From assembly GCF_021347895.1 (NCBI RefSeq), contig NC_067127.1, forward strand, positions 18,820,984-18,884,983: a stretch of 64,000 nucleotides of DNA, in the 5' to 3' direction. Position numbers and translations under genes: made by a program. This document shows positions 1 through 10,635 of this stretch, piece by piece; position 1 is the stretch's first letter; each line of letters opens with the position of its first letter. Source of the DNA: Acanthochromis polyacanthus (lineage: Eukaryota; Chordata; Actinopteri; Pomacentridae). A model generated the notes under the pieces. That model was not told where the DNA came from. It did no database searches and saw nothing but the letters and a program-made list of their open reading frames with translations.

Positions 1-2327
1 AGCTGTCAGAAACTAGCCAGACAACATACTGTATGTAGGTATCCTATGTAATATCAGTGTTGTCAAGTGTAACTTAGAAGACATACTGTTATAGAAATAA
101 TAACTACACAAGACCTTGTAAGAGTATCCTGGTTGTCGATATGTACAGTGAGTATTGTTTATCTGTCCCTGAGTAGAGCTTTCCCTTAAGCTTTTTGTAT
201 CGATGGTAGGGTGGAAGCTTAATTTGTTTGAAGAGGCAGGAGCATCATATTTTGAACAGAACGCCCAGTGCTGTCGTTGCTACCCATGAAGAACCAGAAA
301 CCCACTGGTTGGAGTTGTTTTTGATAGAGATATGTATTGAGATAACTATTCTGCTAATGGTTGTACTAATTGACGATACGGGAGTTTGTTTGAGCTGAAT
401 CCTCGGACAGCATTTGTACATTGACACTGCATGTTTGACAAAGGCAGGAGAGGAGCATATAGTAGGTATATATGCAATTGCACCCACCCAGTTATTAGAA
501 ACACTGACGCTTTATGCACTCCCCAAACTGAAAGCATATTTGCCTTAACAAGGAATTGAAGTGGGATTATGTATATCAGGTATTTATGGCAAAATCTACC
601 TTTTTAAGTCCATTCTTTACATGTTACATTTGGTGTACTGTATAAAAGATCATGTTCAGGGTTACTGTATGTCGTCAAGCTTTATCTTGGGATATTTCAT
701 TGGTTACTGGCACATACATTCTCTGTGGAAATGAGCAGGTTTTAGAGATGTAAATGGTGTGTTGGTTGTGTGTATGTATTGTACAGTATGTGTGAGTTTG
801 CTAGAGCATCCCTGCTGCTGCTGGTATTTAGGAGTGCTTGCCTTAGAGCCCAAAGTATATTTATATGCTATGAAGCTGTAAACATTGTTATATTGTACAT
901 TTTTTTCGTTAACCTCAAGAAGCGGGGTTTTTCCTCAAGTCACCCGTTAAACTTTACAGTTGTTGTCTCCCACATGAGCTTGTCATACATCCCAGAGGAT
1001 ATTATAATGAACCATGGCAACCGTATCCTACTGCATTTATTGGTGTCTGTTTATGATAAATAATAATCTGGTTTTCACTGAGCTGAAATATCTCAAGATA
1101 AAGGTTCACATTTTTCATATTTTGTGTTATTTTCGCCCGTTTTCTGCATTCAGCTTAGTCACCAGCAGATAAGATGTGGGATACTTGTGTGTTTTATCTC
1201 GCTGTAATTGTGTTAAATCAGACGGGCTGCTTTGTGGGTGCTGCTGATAGTGTGTGGTGCTGCCAAAGCTTTAGGGTGATAGCTGCAATGGGAAAGTTTT
1301 AACGCAGGCAGAGGGTAAAAGGTGTATGTTTTGTTTTTTTAAACTTCTTCAGAATTGCAAAACACTGGAGCAGTTCTCAAGCAAAGCGGAAATTTATTCT
1401 GCACTAAAGTAGCTGTATTAAGCTAAAAGGAACAGTAATCCTCAACATTCCTGATAGAGACCACAGTGCTAGAGTGCTGGTGTCTGCTTTTTAAATGCAG
1501 AAGCGGACAGTTATATTTGATCCTGTATTTGCTGGGTGACACGTCTCTTTCCTTAAGTTTTCACACCAAGTGCTTTTGCAGTCACCTCTTCATTTGTTGT
1601 CCATGGTCGTCCTTGACTCCCATTAGGACCCAGATCATGACAAATTCTCTTGTGACGAGGGATCTTCAAGCATTTGATTTGCACTGTTTTAAGCACATTT
1701 TCTAGCATTAGCATCATTTCATCTGAATGTCTGTGGTCATATCTTTCCTCTTTACCAACTGACTGTTTGTTATTGTTTTCCACAGTGTACTGAGATTGTA
1801 TTGTATATTAAAGTATCCTATTTATTCTTATCTCCTTGGGGTATGTTACTGGATAACAAAGTGCACTGTACAGTTTTTATCTCGGAGGATATTCGTTTGG
1901 AATCAAAATGAGTGTTGCATAAGGTTTATTGTCAGAATCATCGACAGGAGGTCACCATGCCAGCATGTTCACACTGTTTTCTTTTTAAATATGCTGGCAA
2001 CTTGCAAAGTGCATGAATTCAAGAAGAAAAGCACCATGAGAAATAATCCTCCTGACCCTGCCCTTTATTTACATATTTTTAAAGTTTTAAAAAAATGAGG
2101 GTTTTTTTGTAAACAAGTTTTGGTCCGCAGAAAAACTTGTAAACTGCTGGCATGAATCTGACAGCAGGTTTAAAGCAAAAATCAAAGCAATGATAAACTG
2201 AGATGTTACTGTAAATACAACATACACCCATTAACCAGTTAACACCATTAGTCCTTTAAGTGAAAATATATCTAAATCTTATATGAAAATCAGTACAGAA
2301 AAAAAAGTTGAACACATGAAAAACATC
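1..2327. other. Non-coding flank downstream of mcmbp
   Basis: I see no recognisable coding exon on either strand. Open frames are all about 100 codons or shorter and have no familiar content. The sequence is AT-rich and 3'-UTR-like. It includes a Pumilio-type TGTAAATA on the + strand near 2211 and a possible + strand ATTAAA poly(A) hexamer near 1806. In human the neighbour converging on MCMBP is INPP5F, so this could be the 3' UTR of that gene, but nothing in the window proves it. Confidence 0.4.
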
Positions 2328-2333
2328 TTTATT
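2328..2333 (-). terminator. mcmbp: Candidate poly(A) signal of mcmbp
   Basis: AATAAA on the minus strand, about 55 nt past the mcmbp stop codon, followed by a TGTGTT and T-rich stretch typical of a downstream cleavage element. The site is inferred from sequence only. Confidence 0.5.
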
Positions 2334-2385
2334 ACAAACTTTTTAGGTATCAAAAGAAAAAAACAAAAGTCTCATTTGCCTCTGA

Positions 2386-5300
2386 TCATGGCTCGTTGCC
2401 ATTGACACACTTGTGTTGCTCCATCCGACTCCTCCGCAGCATCTCGATGTGTTTGGCTCTTAGCCAGCTGTCTCTGGACAGAGAGGTCTGTCCCAGGCTC
2501 AGAGACAGCAACCTGCAGACACACACAGAGTCAGCCACAACCACATCTCAGCTGGAATGAGCTCTCTTGGCTGAGGTATGCAGCAAGTTGAAATGAAAAA
2601 TGATTTTTATTTTAGCTGCTCTGACCCATGAAGTTAGACTCACCCTGCTTATGTCAAGCATGACATTTTCAGTGTTGATCACAATGATTCATTGTTGTTT
2701 TACACTTTGCCTTTTAAAAGGAGCTTCATGGGCAGTTGATATTCTCAATAAAAGAAAAGGAAATGAAAGCTAAGTAAAGGTGATTACAGACGTGAATCAC
2801 AGCCCACCTCGCCACAACCAGCATCCTGTGGAGGTCCTCTGCAGATACGCTCTGAGGATCATCCTTCCTCATGTCTACAAAGTCATCTTCAACTGACTGA
2901 GGACACGAGAAAAAGGACAAGCAGTTAAAATCCACTCTAGTGCATACTAATGAACAGACACGGTATTGCTATATACACTAAAGGTACACCTGAGCAGCAG
3001 CTAGATTAAACATTCATTTATATGCAACTCAATTTAAACTGAAGATGAGAACATGTCTCACCTTTGTCACTTCATCTGAGATGCTGTAGTCCAGCAGCCG
3101 AGCCATGCTCAGGTAGATTCTGAACTTGTTTAGCTGTGATGAGGCCTGCAGATGCATGTGGATGCTGCTGAGAGACTCGTCCAACTGGGATGGAGCAACC
3201 TGAGGCTGTAGGTGTATCTGACAGTCGGACTGTGGAGACAAAGAGGAGAAATGTTGCACTGTACCACCAGGGAACTCTGTTCTAAGAAAATCATGTCTAT
3301 TAACAAGTGTTGCTATGCAAAAGTAGACCCTGCCTGCTGTGTGCACACCTAGTTTGGCATATGCTCAAAACTTCATAGCATGCCAGACAGGAGCAAAGCC
3401 TTGGCAAGCTGACCATGAAGTATCTGATCAGGTTGATCCAGCTGCTCATCAGCCAACTGCAGCTCACTGTAAACACAGACATGCACCTCTGACTTCTAAT
3501 CAACTGTCAGAGTTGTTTACTGCCCTTCACTGCAGGACTAATAGATGGCCGAGGCTCACGCCTCTCCCAGGATTGTTCCTGTGGCACACAGCTGCCACCA
3601 TGGCAACCCATCAGAGCAACACACAGGAATAGCACACAGCACATTCCTCGGGCTGTTCGCAGCAGAGCGAGACCCGGGTTAAAGCCGCCGGCTGAAGGGC
3701 TTGCTGCGGCCGACCAATGGCTGGAGAGATGACAGTGTGACGCTGGCTGGAAACAACCTCCGGCGTCTGACACAGCTCTGTCTCATGAGAGACTGGAGGA
3801 AACCTAACCCCTCCCTGGCCACGCTGGGGAGAGTGGAGTGGGGGGTTGGTGGGAAGGATCAGTGAAGGGTGGGGGTGAGTTTTCACTCTGCGGTTGCACG
3901 CCTTATCCCTCTTTGGCCTTACCGGCAGCAGAGAGCGGCCCTCTGACGCGATGAGCACGTTAATATTGCAGGGGAATTCCATCTGATGGTAGTTAAAGTC
4001 ATAATCAACCTTCTGCCACGAGATCAGGTTCCCCAGCGCTGTGACGTTACGCACACCTACGGCACAAAACACAAACAGAGGAAAAGATCCTGCCTGGTAA
4101 GTGCTAACAGCGTCAGCGGGCTGCAGGGAAGGTATACGTTGCAGTTTATCTTCTCAGTGTCGTCCCCTTGTGGGTTCTAGTCGCCTCACCAGTTGTGTCC
4201 AGCTGTCCCTGCTCTAACTGGGTTTCATCCAGGAAGAGGGAAGTGTTTCTGGCCAGCTGCAGGGCCCCACTGACTAGTCTGTTGGCCACATAGTCCTTCT
4301 TAGGCACCAACCGCATCTGGTTCATGTTCTGGAGGCTCATGGCCAAGTAGTGCGACTGCAGGGGAGAAAAACTTTCAGTGTGTTTGATCACAAAATAATG
4401 AAAAACAAACCTGACAGTACTGGCAGTTGCTTTGATTGAGAACTCACAGAAGGCACAAGCTGCTGGATGATCTGGTAGAAACGCTCAGTGTACGAGGCCA
4501 CAGTAGGACAGCCACTTAGGTTCAGTGTAAACTTTCCCAGTGGGAGAACATCCCGTCTAGAGTAACTGCAATAAATAAATAAATCAACGACACTGTAAAA
4601 TGAAATTGGTTCCTTGGCTTTAGTGTGAAGCCACAAAACAAAAACAGGATGTTTCCTTGGTTCAACATCGAATAGTGAATATCACGTACACATTAGAGAT
4701 GAGATGCAGAATGAGGTACTCAGCAGCCAGTGCGTCTCCCAGGAGGACATGAGTGAAGTATGAGAGGAGCTCTTCCCTGACGGAGGCCATCTCACTCAGG
4801 GTCGAGGATAAAACTGAGGGCAGAGGACAGTGTGTGAAAACAGGTCCCTATGGCAACTACAGGTATGTGTGCTTTAAAAGCTGTGCATTAGGTGCATTCT
4901 TCTTCTTGGAAAGCTTTACATGACCAATTAACTTGAATATATTGGGCCCTTTTCTCTGCTTCTGCACACAGCCGGAGGGCAACTTGATAATGTGGCTGCA
5001 ACTACAGTTAATGTTGACTCTTTGTCTAAAACAGGGATCTCAAAATAGCTTGAATCCTAATGGCACAAGAAAAATAAAAGAAGAATCTGATTAGGGCTGC
5101 AGCTAATGATTATATCTTTATCCACTGATTTTTCTTTAACAACCAACAGTGCAACAACACCCAAAAGCATCACACGGATATAAAGTTAGGACAGCTAGGC
5201 AGCATTTAAGAAGCTGAAACCAACTAATGCTTTACATTTTTGTCTGAATAATGTTCTAAATGAAAAGGCTTTATGTGTCACCAGAGTTCTGCAGAGGCGC

Positions 5301-8300
5301 CACTGATTATATTTACCAAGTCAGAGGGTCAATGTTGTAGTTTAATTCGCCCACATTGATTCATCATCAAACATTTAATGTGTTTACTGAACAGACAGCG
5401 TGAGGCTAGGTAATATTTACTCATACAGTGTTTGTCTTGTGGGAAGAATATAAGCTTGTACAGCCAAAAGCGTCTCTTCTCCAACCAGCTTTCCAACCAG
5501 ATTACCTGCTGCTGGCTCATTCACATCTGTGTGAAAAACGGTGCAAAATATTGTGGCCCTGCTGGTACGTTTTCTGCAAGCTTGGTAAATATTTTCCTAG
5601 TTATCCTCCGACTGTGTGATTTAGAAGATTTCTTTCAAGAAGCAGGTTTGAAGTATTCATGATTAACAGCTTTCATACACACAGTGGGGGAAAAGAGCAA
5701 CTCTGTTCATTCCTCCGCTACTATTTGTCCTTACAGGCACTGTTGTCCTCCAAGGTGGCAGAGGGCAGCAGGGGGTTGTTGTGAGGCAGCGGCTTGGCGT
5801 AGAGCATGTGGAGGCGGGGAACGAGGGAGGCTGGCGGGCTGTGCACCCTCTGCTCCTCTGCTGTCTCCATGCTCTCTGTAGGGTCCAGGAGGGATGAGGA
5901 GGCGTCTCTGCACACAAATGCCAAGAATGAGTAACAAACCGGCAGCTCACCGCCACAGGAAAACGAGGTTTAGCTGTAAGTCTCACTTCTCGTCGGCCAG
6001 AGCGCTGAGAGCGGGACTGACGGAGAGAATCCCGTAGACCTCCAGCGTGTCGTTCAGTTTGAAGCTGTCCCAGTCCTCGTACACCTGCAAACCACACACG
6101 CACACACATTATAGCATCTGTTCTGCACTGCATGTCTGAGAGAGAATTGCTCAGCACTGAACAGGAACGACAAAAGGCACACCTTAACTAGGCAGGAGGG
6201 GCCTTTCTCTCCAGGCAGGGGGAAGTTGAGGTCGAGATGAGAGGCTGATGCCGTCTGGCTGGAAGGAGCTTCTGTCTCCTGCCGCTTGCAGTCGCCGTTG
6301 CCGTGGTGTTCAGATGGACTATGAGGACCTGCAGTGACACACAGGTAACAAGGTGCTAAAAAAGCTGTCCATACAGCATGTGCTTTAGTCTGATGGAGAT
6401 GATGTCATATGATCAAAGGCCCAGAGCAGCTACTAAACGTAATGCTCTTATTCAAACTACCAGTAAATTTGTCTTGAACTTCATAGGAAGACAAATTACA
6501 AGGTTATTCAAAAAGAATGAACCGATTTCATTACACGATATCTTAATAAGGAAAAGCAATAGAAAACTCCAGCCAAGTCACAAGTATTCTACTCACAATC
6601 AACTTTTATTTGATGTTTAAGGTCACTGAATGACATCGAATGACAACAGCGATCAACTCAGGAGATCGTGACATGCTGATACGCGTTTTATCGCATTGAT
6701 GCTGCAGGTGGTGGCCACATTAAACACTTGTTAGACAGGAAATAAAAGCTGATTGCGAGTAAAACACTTGTGACTTGGCTAGAGTTTTCTATTGCTTTTC
6801 CTTATTAAAATATTGCATAATGAAATCAGTTCACTCTTTTTTAATAAGCCTGTATGATATATTTCAATTAACCCTCCTGCTGTACTCATTTACAGGCACC
6901 AAAAAATATTGTTTCCTTGTCTGTAAAAAAATCCAAAAATTCAGCAAAAAAATGTCCCCAAATTTCTGAAAATTTGCAAAACCTTCAAGAATAAAATTTC
7001 AATAATTTCTTAAAAGTTTCTCTTAAAAGTTATATTTTAAAAATCCCCCAAATTTGGCGAAAAAATCCTTGTAAATATTTTCAAAAAATTAGTAAATATC
7101 TTGAAAAAATCCTAAAAATATCTAAAATGATTACATATATATATATATATTAGTAAAACTTCTAATATTTTCTTCAAGAACATTCACAAAAAAATAAACC
7201 ATTTTGTGTGAATGTTCTTTAGAAATATTTTTTGAAAACTTTTTTCCATCAAAAAATGTTCAAAAATTTCCCACAAATGTTGAAAATGTGTGCCGTGCCG
7301 CTATCTCACAATGGTACAAAAATCTTTAACAAATCAAGTGGATCCAGACTATGAGCTGCATTACTGCCAAAATCTAATCAGTTAGTCGTGTCATGTATGA
7401 TCTCTGAAAATTTCATGCAAACACTTCAGACAAATGAACGCTGATGGTCTCATAACTCTGCCGAGTAATAAACAATGATTCTGTTTTGCATTCGGCTGCA
7501 CATCTTCATACCAGCATGTGGCTCTCTCTGCTTCTGCGGCTGTGTGTCCATGTCGTCATCCTCCTCGTAGCTTCGTTTCTGTCTGCTCGGTGCGTACGAG
7601 GTGGAGGGAACCACTCTTGCCTGGCTGAAGCCGGCGTATCTGTGCAAAGGAATTAAGGAAATCTACAGAGCTTCATACATGAACACTTCCACGCAGGTTC
7701 AGCGAACTAAAGATCCCATAATAAATTCACTGTATCCTGTTTAAGGAGCGCCTCAGTCAGGCAGGATGAGGATATCTCTTTCACCCAGGGGTTTTCTCCA
7801 GGGATTGGCACACAGTAGAAGGTCTGTCTCTCTGCAGTCACAGTGTTTCTGGAGTTAAAATCCACCTGGAGACAAGACATGCGAAGCAGTGTTTGTTAAT
7901 GACCGAGTTGAAGTTGAATTGAGGCATTTCTGGACCAAACAGAGGCGGACTTACCCCACATTCTGTCACATCTTTGTACTTCCCGCATCGCAACATCTGG
8001 GGATTGTCAGACAGTCAAATAAGAGGATGACATCGACTACAGTATCAAATAACAAGCACTAGACACGTGACAGGGCTGTACTAATGCAAATAGCTGCACA
8101 GTGGAGGACAAAGACGCACATACTTTAGTCTTTGTGGATGGATCTACAGTCTCATACACTCCCATGTAGAACTCCGGATCAAACATGTCTTGGATTAAAC
8201 AGCGAAACTTCACCAGGCTGTTGGGCTTCAGATAGTGCAGAGGGACGTCGTTCAGAGACGGGACCTGGATCAAAGTGAAGGTGGGTGTCATTTATAAGCA

Positions 8301-10038
8301 AATGTGCTGAAGCTGACATGTAAAGGCATCTTTTGTCTCTCTGTATGATTTGCATGCTGACAGCGGCCGCCCTACCAGAGTATGAGTGTCCCTGTCTTTC
8401 AGCTGATCTTGGAAAAATTCGACCGCTTTGGCCTCCCATCCAGAGTTTGGGTTGTTCTGGGACGCGGCTAAAACATCAAGAAGACAAAACTGTATTTAAA
8501 CAAAGGACAACATGAGCTCAGCCCTGTAACAGAAAACATTAGATTCATTCAGCTGCATCAGATAAAAATGGTCACAAATTAAGCACAAAATAAAGCAATG
8601 CTTTGGTGTATACCAGGGTTTCTGCAACATACCCAGGTTAAAGACTCACAGATGATAATATCATAATAAATCCAGCATCAGGACAGATCTGGTTGACACT
8701 TCAACACAGGAACAACACACACTACTGTTTCAGTCTGGTCAGTAAAATGTCAAAAAAAAGTTTCCCAAATTCTAAGATAGCATCCTCCTCAAATATCAGG
8801 TTTTGCCACAGTTTACTGTCATACAGGAGGAAAGAAACCAGAAAATACCTACATTTAATGTGCTGGTGATGATAGAAAATGTACACATTTAATCCAAAAA
8901 TTACTTAAACTGATTATTCTATTACTAGAATATTTTTATTGTTTTAATAGTTGACAACTAATTGTTTAATCATTACAGGTCTAGTAGAGTATTGGTAACT
9001 AACTCTTCCTCTACCACCTTATAACTGTATTTTAGTGTAATTAATTTGCCAAAAACAACAACAAAACACATTTTTATAATATTAATGAATGATGAATTTA
9101 GCATTAATATTTCAGTAAAATCTACAGATATCACAACATTATCATTATCTTGAATTAATTTTGAAATTAAAATCATGTAAGAAAACTCTTATTATGTGGC
9201 AGCCCTAATTTGTAGCTGGAATATTTTGTATTTGCTAGAGATGCTTTCAAAATGATACACAGCACTTTGAACTGAATGAATCTTACTTTTTCGTGTAATA
9301 TAATTACACAGGATTAAACTATAACAACATTATAACTATATCACTTTAAGATCTGCTCACCTTAAGACTTTAATGCACGCCTTTTAAATATACATCAGTA
9401 TTGTCCAAATTGCCCAATTACAAACAAATAAATGTATTATTTAAATAGAAAATGAGTATTAATAACATGTAAGATGAACCGATTATCAGGTTAAAATGTA
9501 AAGATTTCCAGACTGGACTAAATTCTTAAAGTTTTAACATCCTAACAACACTTCTGATTTCGAAAATACTGCACTTATGTTTACTCCCAAATACTTCAAA
9601 AATTATTAAACAGATTCCTGCTTTTGAGCCTAATTTCGAAACATCTTGACAAAATATAAAATAATTCATTTGTAAGCGACTTAAAGCCACTTCAGTGACC
9701 CGTGAACGTCTCACTGTGTGGATTTTGAGAGTGGATGTGGGTACAGAGGTCTTCAGATCCAACTCCACAGCTGCTCTCAGACATGAAGCTGGTGTGTTTA
9801 CTGACTGTAGTTAAAGCAGACAACCGGAAGTTACTACCCGAAGAAACTTTAATCAGTTATTAACGTTTCCGGACAGTTTTAGAGAAGCGCCTAGCTACAT
9901 GTGATGAGCATAGTTGGCATGGTAGGTAGCCATGAAGCTAACTAGCTGCGTTAGCTGTCAGTGCAGCTCCGGTGTCTTACCGAACATCTCTTCAACGACA
10001 GCCAGGGGGCCGTTAATCCAGTCCTGTGTGGAAGGCAT
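2386..10038 (-). CDS. mcmbp: Mini-chromosome maintenance complex-binding protein (16 coding exons)
   Basis: MCMBP binds MCM2-7 subunits in the nucleus and is needed for normal MCM handling, replication and sister-chromatid cohesion (family knowledge). Coding exons, 5' to 3': 10038-9981, 8467-8376, 8264-8124, 7996-7955, 7865-7776, 7641-7512, 6328-6183, 6084-5987, 5907-5735, 4813-4690, 4565-4448, 4355-4190, 4056-3923, 3229-3062, 2896-2808, 2512-2386. All phases join, giving 631 codons plus stop (human about 642). Diagnostic segments are [15 protein letters not shown] and [14 protein letters not shown] near the N-terminus, [19 protein letters not shown] in the middle, and [18 protein letters not shown] and KCVNGNEP at the C-terminus. 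The start ATG (10038) has A at -3 and matches the family N-terminus. Intron 5 is U12-type AT-AC (own entry). Exon 4 is only 42 nt. The gene is head-to-head with sec23ip. The C-terminal exons are the most conserved part. Confidence 0.96.
5093..5280 (+). mobile_element. Decayed MITE-like repeat (mcmbp intron 9)
   Basis: Begins with the AGGGCTGCA terminus and 'gctaatgatta' motif shared with the better copies at 14158 and 19155, and contains 'aagaagctgaaac' like them. Very degenerate, and the far end is uncertain. Confidence 0.35.
6498..6853. repeat. Long foldback inverted repeat (114-nt arms) in mcmbp intron 6
   Basis: Arms 6498-6611 and 6740-6853 are reverse complements over 114 nt with no gap. 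I count about 14 mismatches (about 88% identity), nearly all transitions. The spacer is 128 nt. The structure suggests a foldback MITE or a palindromic insertion. No obvious target-site duplication is visible and no protein is encoded. The mcmbp pre-mRNA could form a long hairpin here. Confidence 0.8.
6867..7290. repeat. AT-rich degenerate repeat block with internal hairpin
   Basis: Rich in variations on 'caaaaattt' and 'aatatttt', with a short (AT)n run near 7136-7150. The block starts with 'ttaaccctcctgctgt' right after the foldback element. A hairpin with arms of about 30 nt lies at 7170-7234 (core acattcacaaaa / ttttgtgtgaatgt). It looks like a dispersed fish repeat, but I cannot name the family. 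Confidence 0.5.
7642..7775 (-). other. mcmbp: U12-type AT-AC intron (mcmbp intron 5)
   Basis: On the minus strand the intron begins ATATCCTC right after codon GAG (Glu141) and ends TTTGCAC. The U12 branch-site consensus TTCCTTAAT sits at 7660-7652, about 11 nt before the intron end. No usable GT donor exists at this boundary. Only AT-AC excision keeps phase (phase 0) and gives the expected family spacing between WVKE and SQAR. The length is 134 nt. Confidence 0.9.
8755..8978 (+). mobile_element. MITE-like repeat copy (mcmbp intron 1)
   Basis: Shares an ordered series of motifs with the copies at 14158 and 19155: 'tttactgtcata', 'aagaaaccagaaaatac', 'acttaaactgatta' and 'tagttgacaactaatt'. 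Degenerate, with no coding capacity. Confidence 0.55.
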
Positions 10039-10635
10039 CGTTAGCCGCTGACAGCCGTCTGAAAAGTAGAAAATATACTCGAGTAAAATCGGTGTGAAAA
10101 CACTACTTTATTGACTTTCCTCTCACACACAAGAGTGCAGAAGTGAGGGCGGGAAATTTACGTCACCAGCCGAAAAGTGGCGGTGGTTCGTTTTCGTTGC
10201 GGGGACCGACCGGAGCACGGAGTTATCACTGCTGTGAACTGTGCTGGGTCTGTTGAGTTTGATTGAAGCTGTGTTATTTAGTTAGAAGAAAAGGCATCAA
10301 CTTTAAATGTCAAACTATACATCATAAATTGTTCAACTTTTCCTATTTTAGCTTGTTTGAAATAAATGACATACCGTGGTAGTCTTCCTGGTCTGTAGGT
10401 GGCAGCAGAGAAGGGGAGCGTTTGTTTTTCTACAATCGACGAGCGACGGTCAGATGACCTGCGTGACTGTAGCAGATCTATAAACGATGTGCTGCGGTGT
10501 TTAACCGTCTGGTCAGATAGTGGTTGTTTTATAGATCAGTATAATCAGTGAGGTCAGAGGGGGAGAAGCTGTTTGGAGAACCGAGCGTGTCTGCCTGCCT
10601 GCTCCGGTAGTGGCTACGTGTAATACTAGAGGAAA
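10039..10635. promoter_or_regulatory. Shared divergent promoter of mcmbp and sec23ip
   Basis: The two start codons lie 597 bp apart in head-to-head orientation, so both promoters must lie within or near this segment. About 110 nt upstream of the mcmbp ATG, GGCGGGAAATTT (10148-10159) matches an E2F site and is followed directly by ACGTCA (10160-10165), a CRE half-site. A second GTGGCGG motif follows near 10177. No TATA box stands out. The E2F site fits a replication-linked gene. 5' UTR limits are not visible. Confidence 0.7.

Noticed and set aside
1..2300. Coding exon of the gene that converges on mcmbp in human (INPP5F)
   Set aside because: No recognisable protein segment on either strand. 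At most its 3' UTR could be here.
3611..4072. 153-codon open frame on the minus strand
   Set aside because: Only its first part is mcmbp exon 13. The rest is intron read-through past a good GTAAGG donor.
5663..6157. 164-codon open frame on the minus strand
   Set aside because: It reads through mcmbp exons 8 and 9 in the wrong frame and crosses real splice sites.
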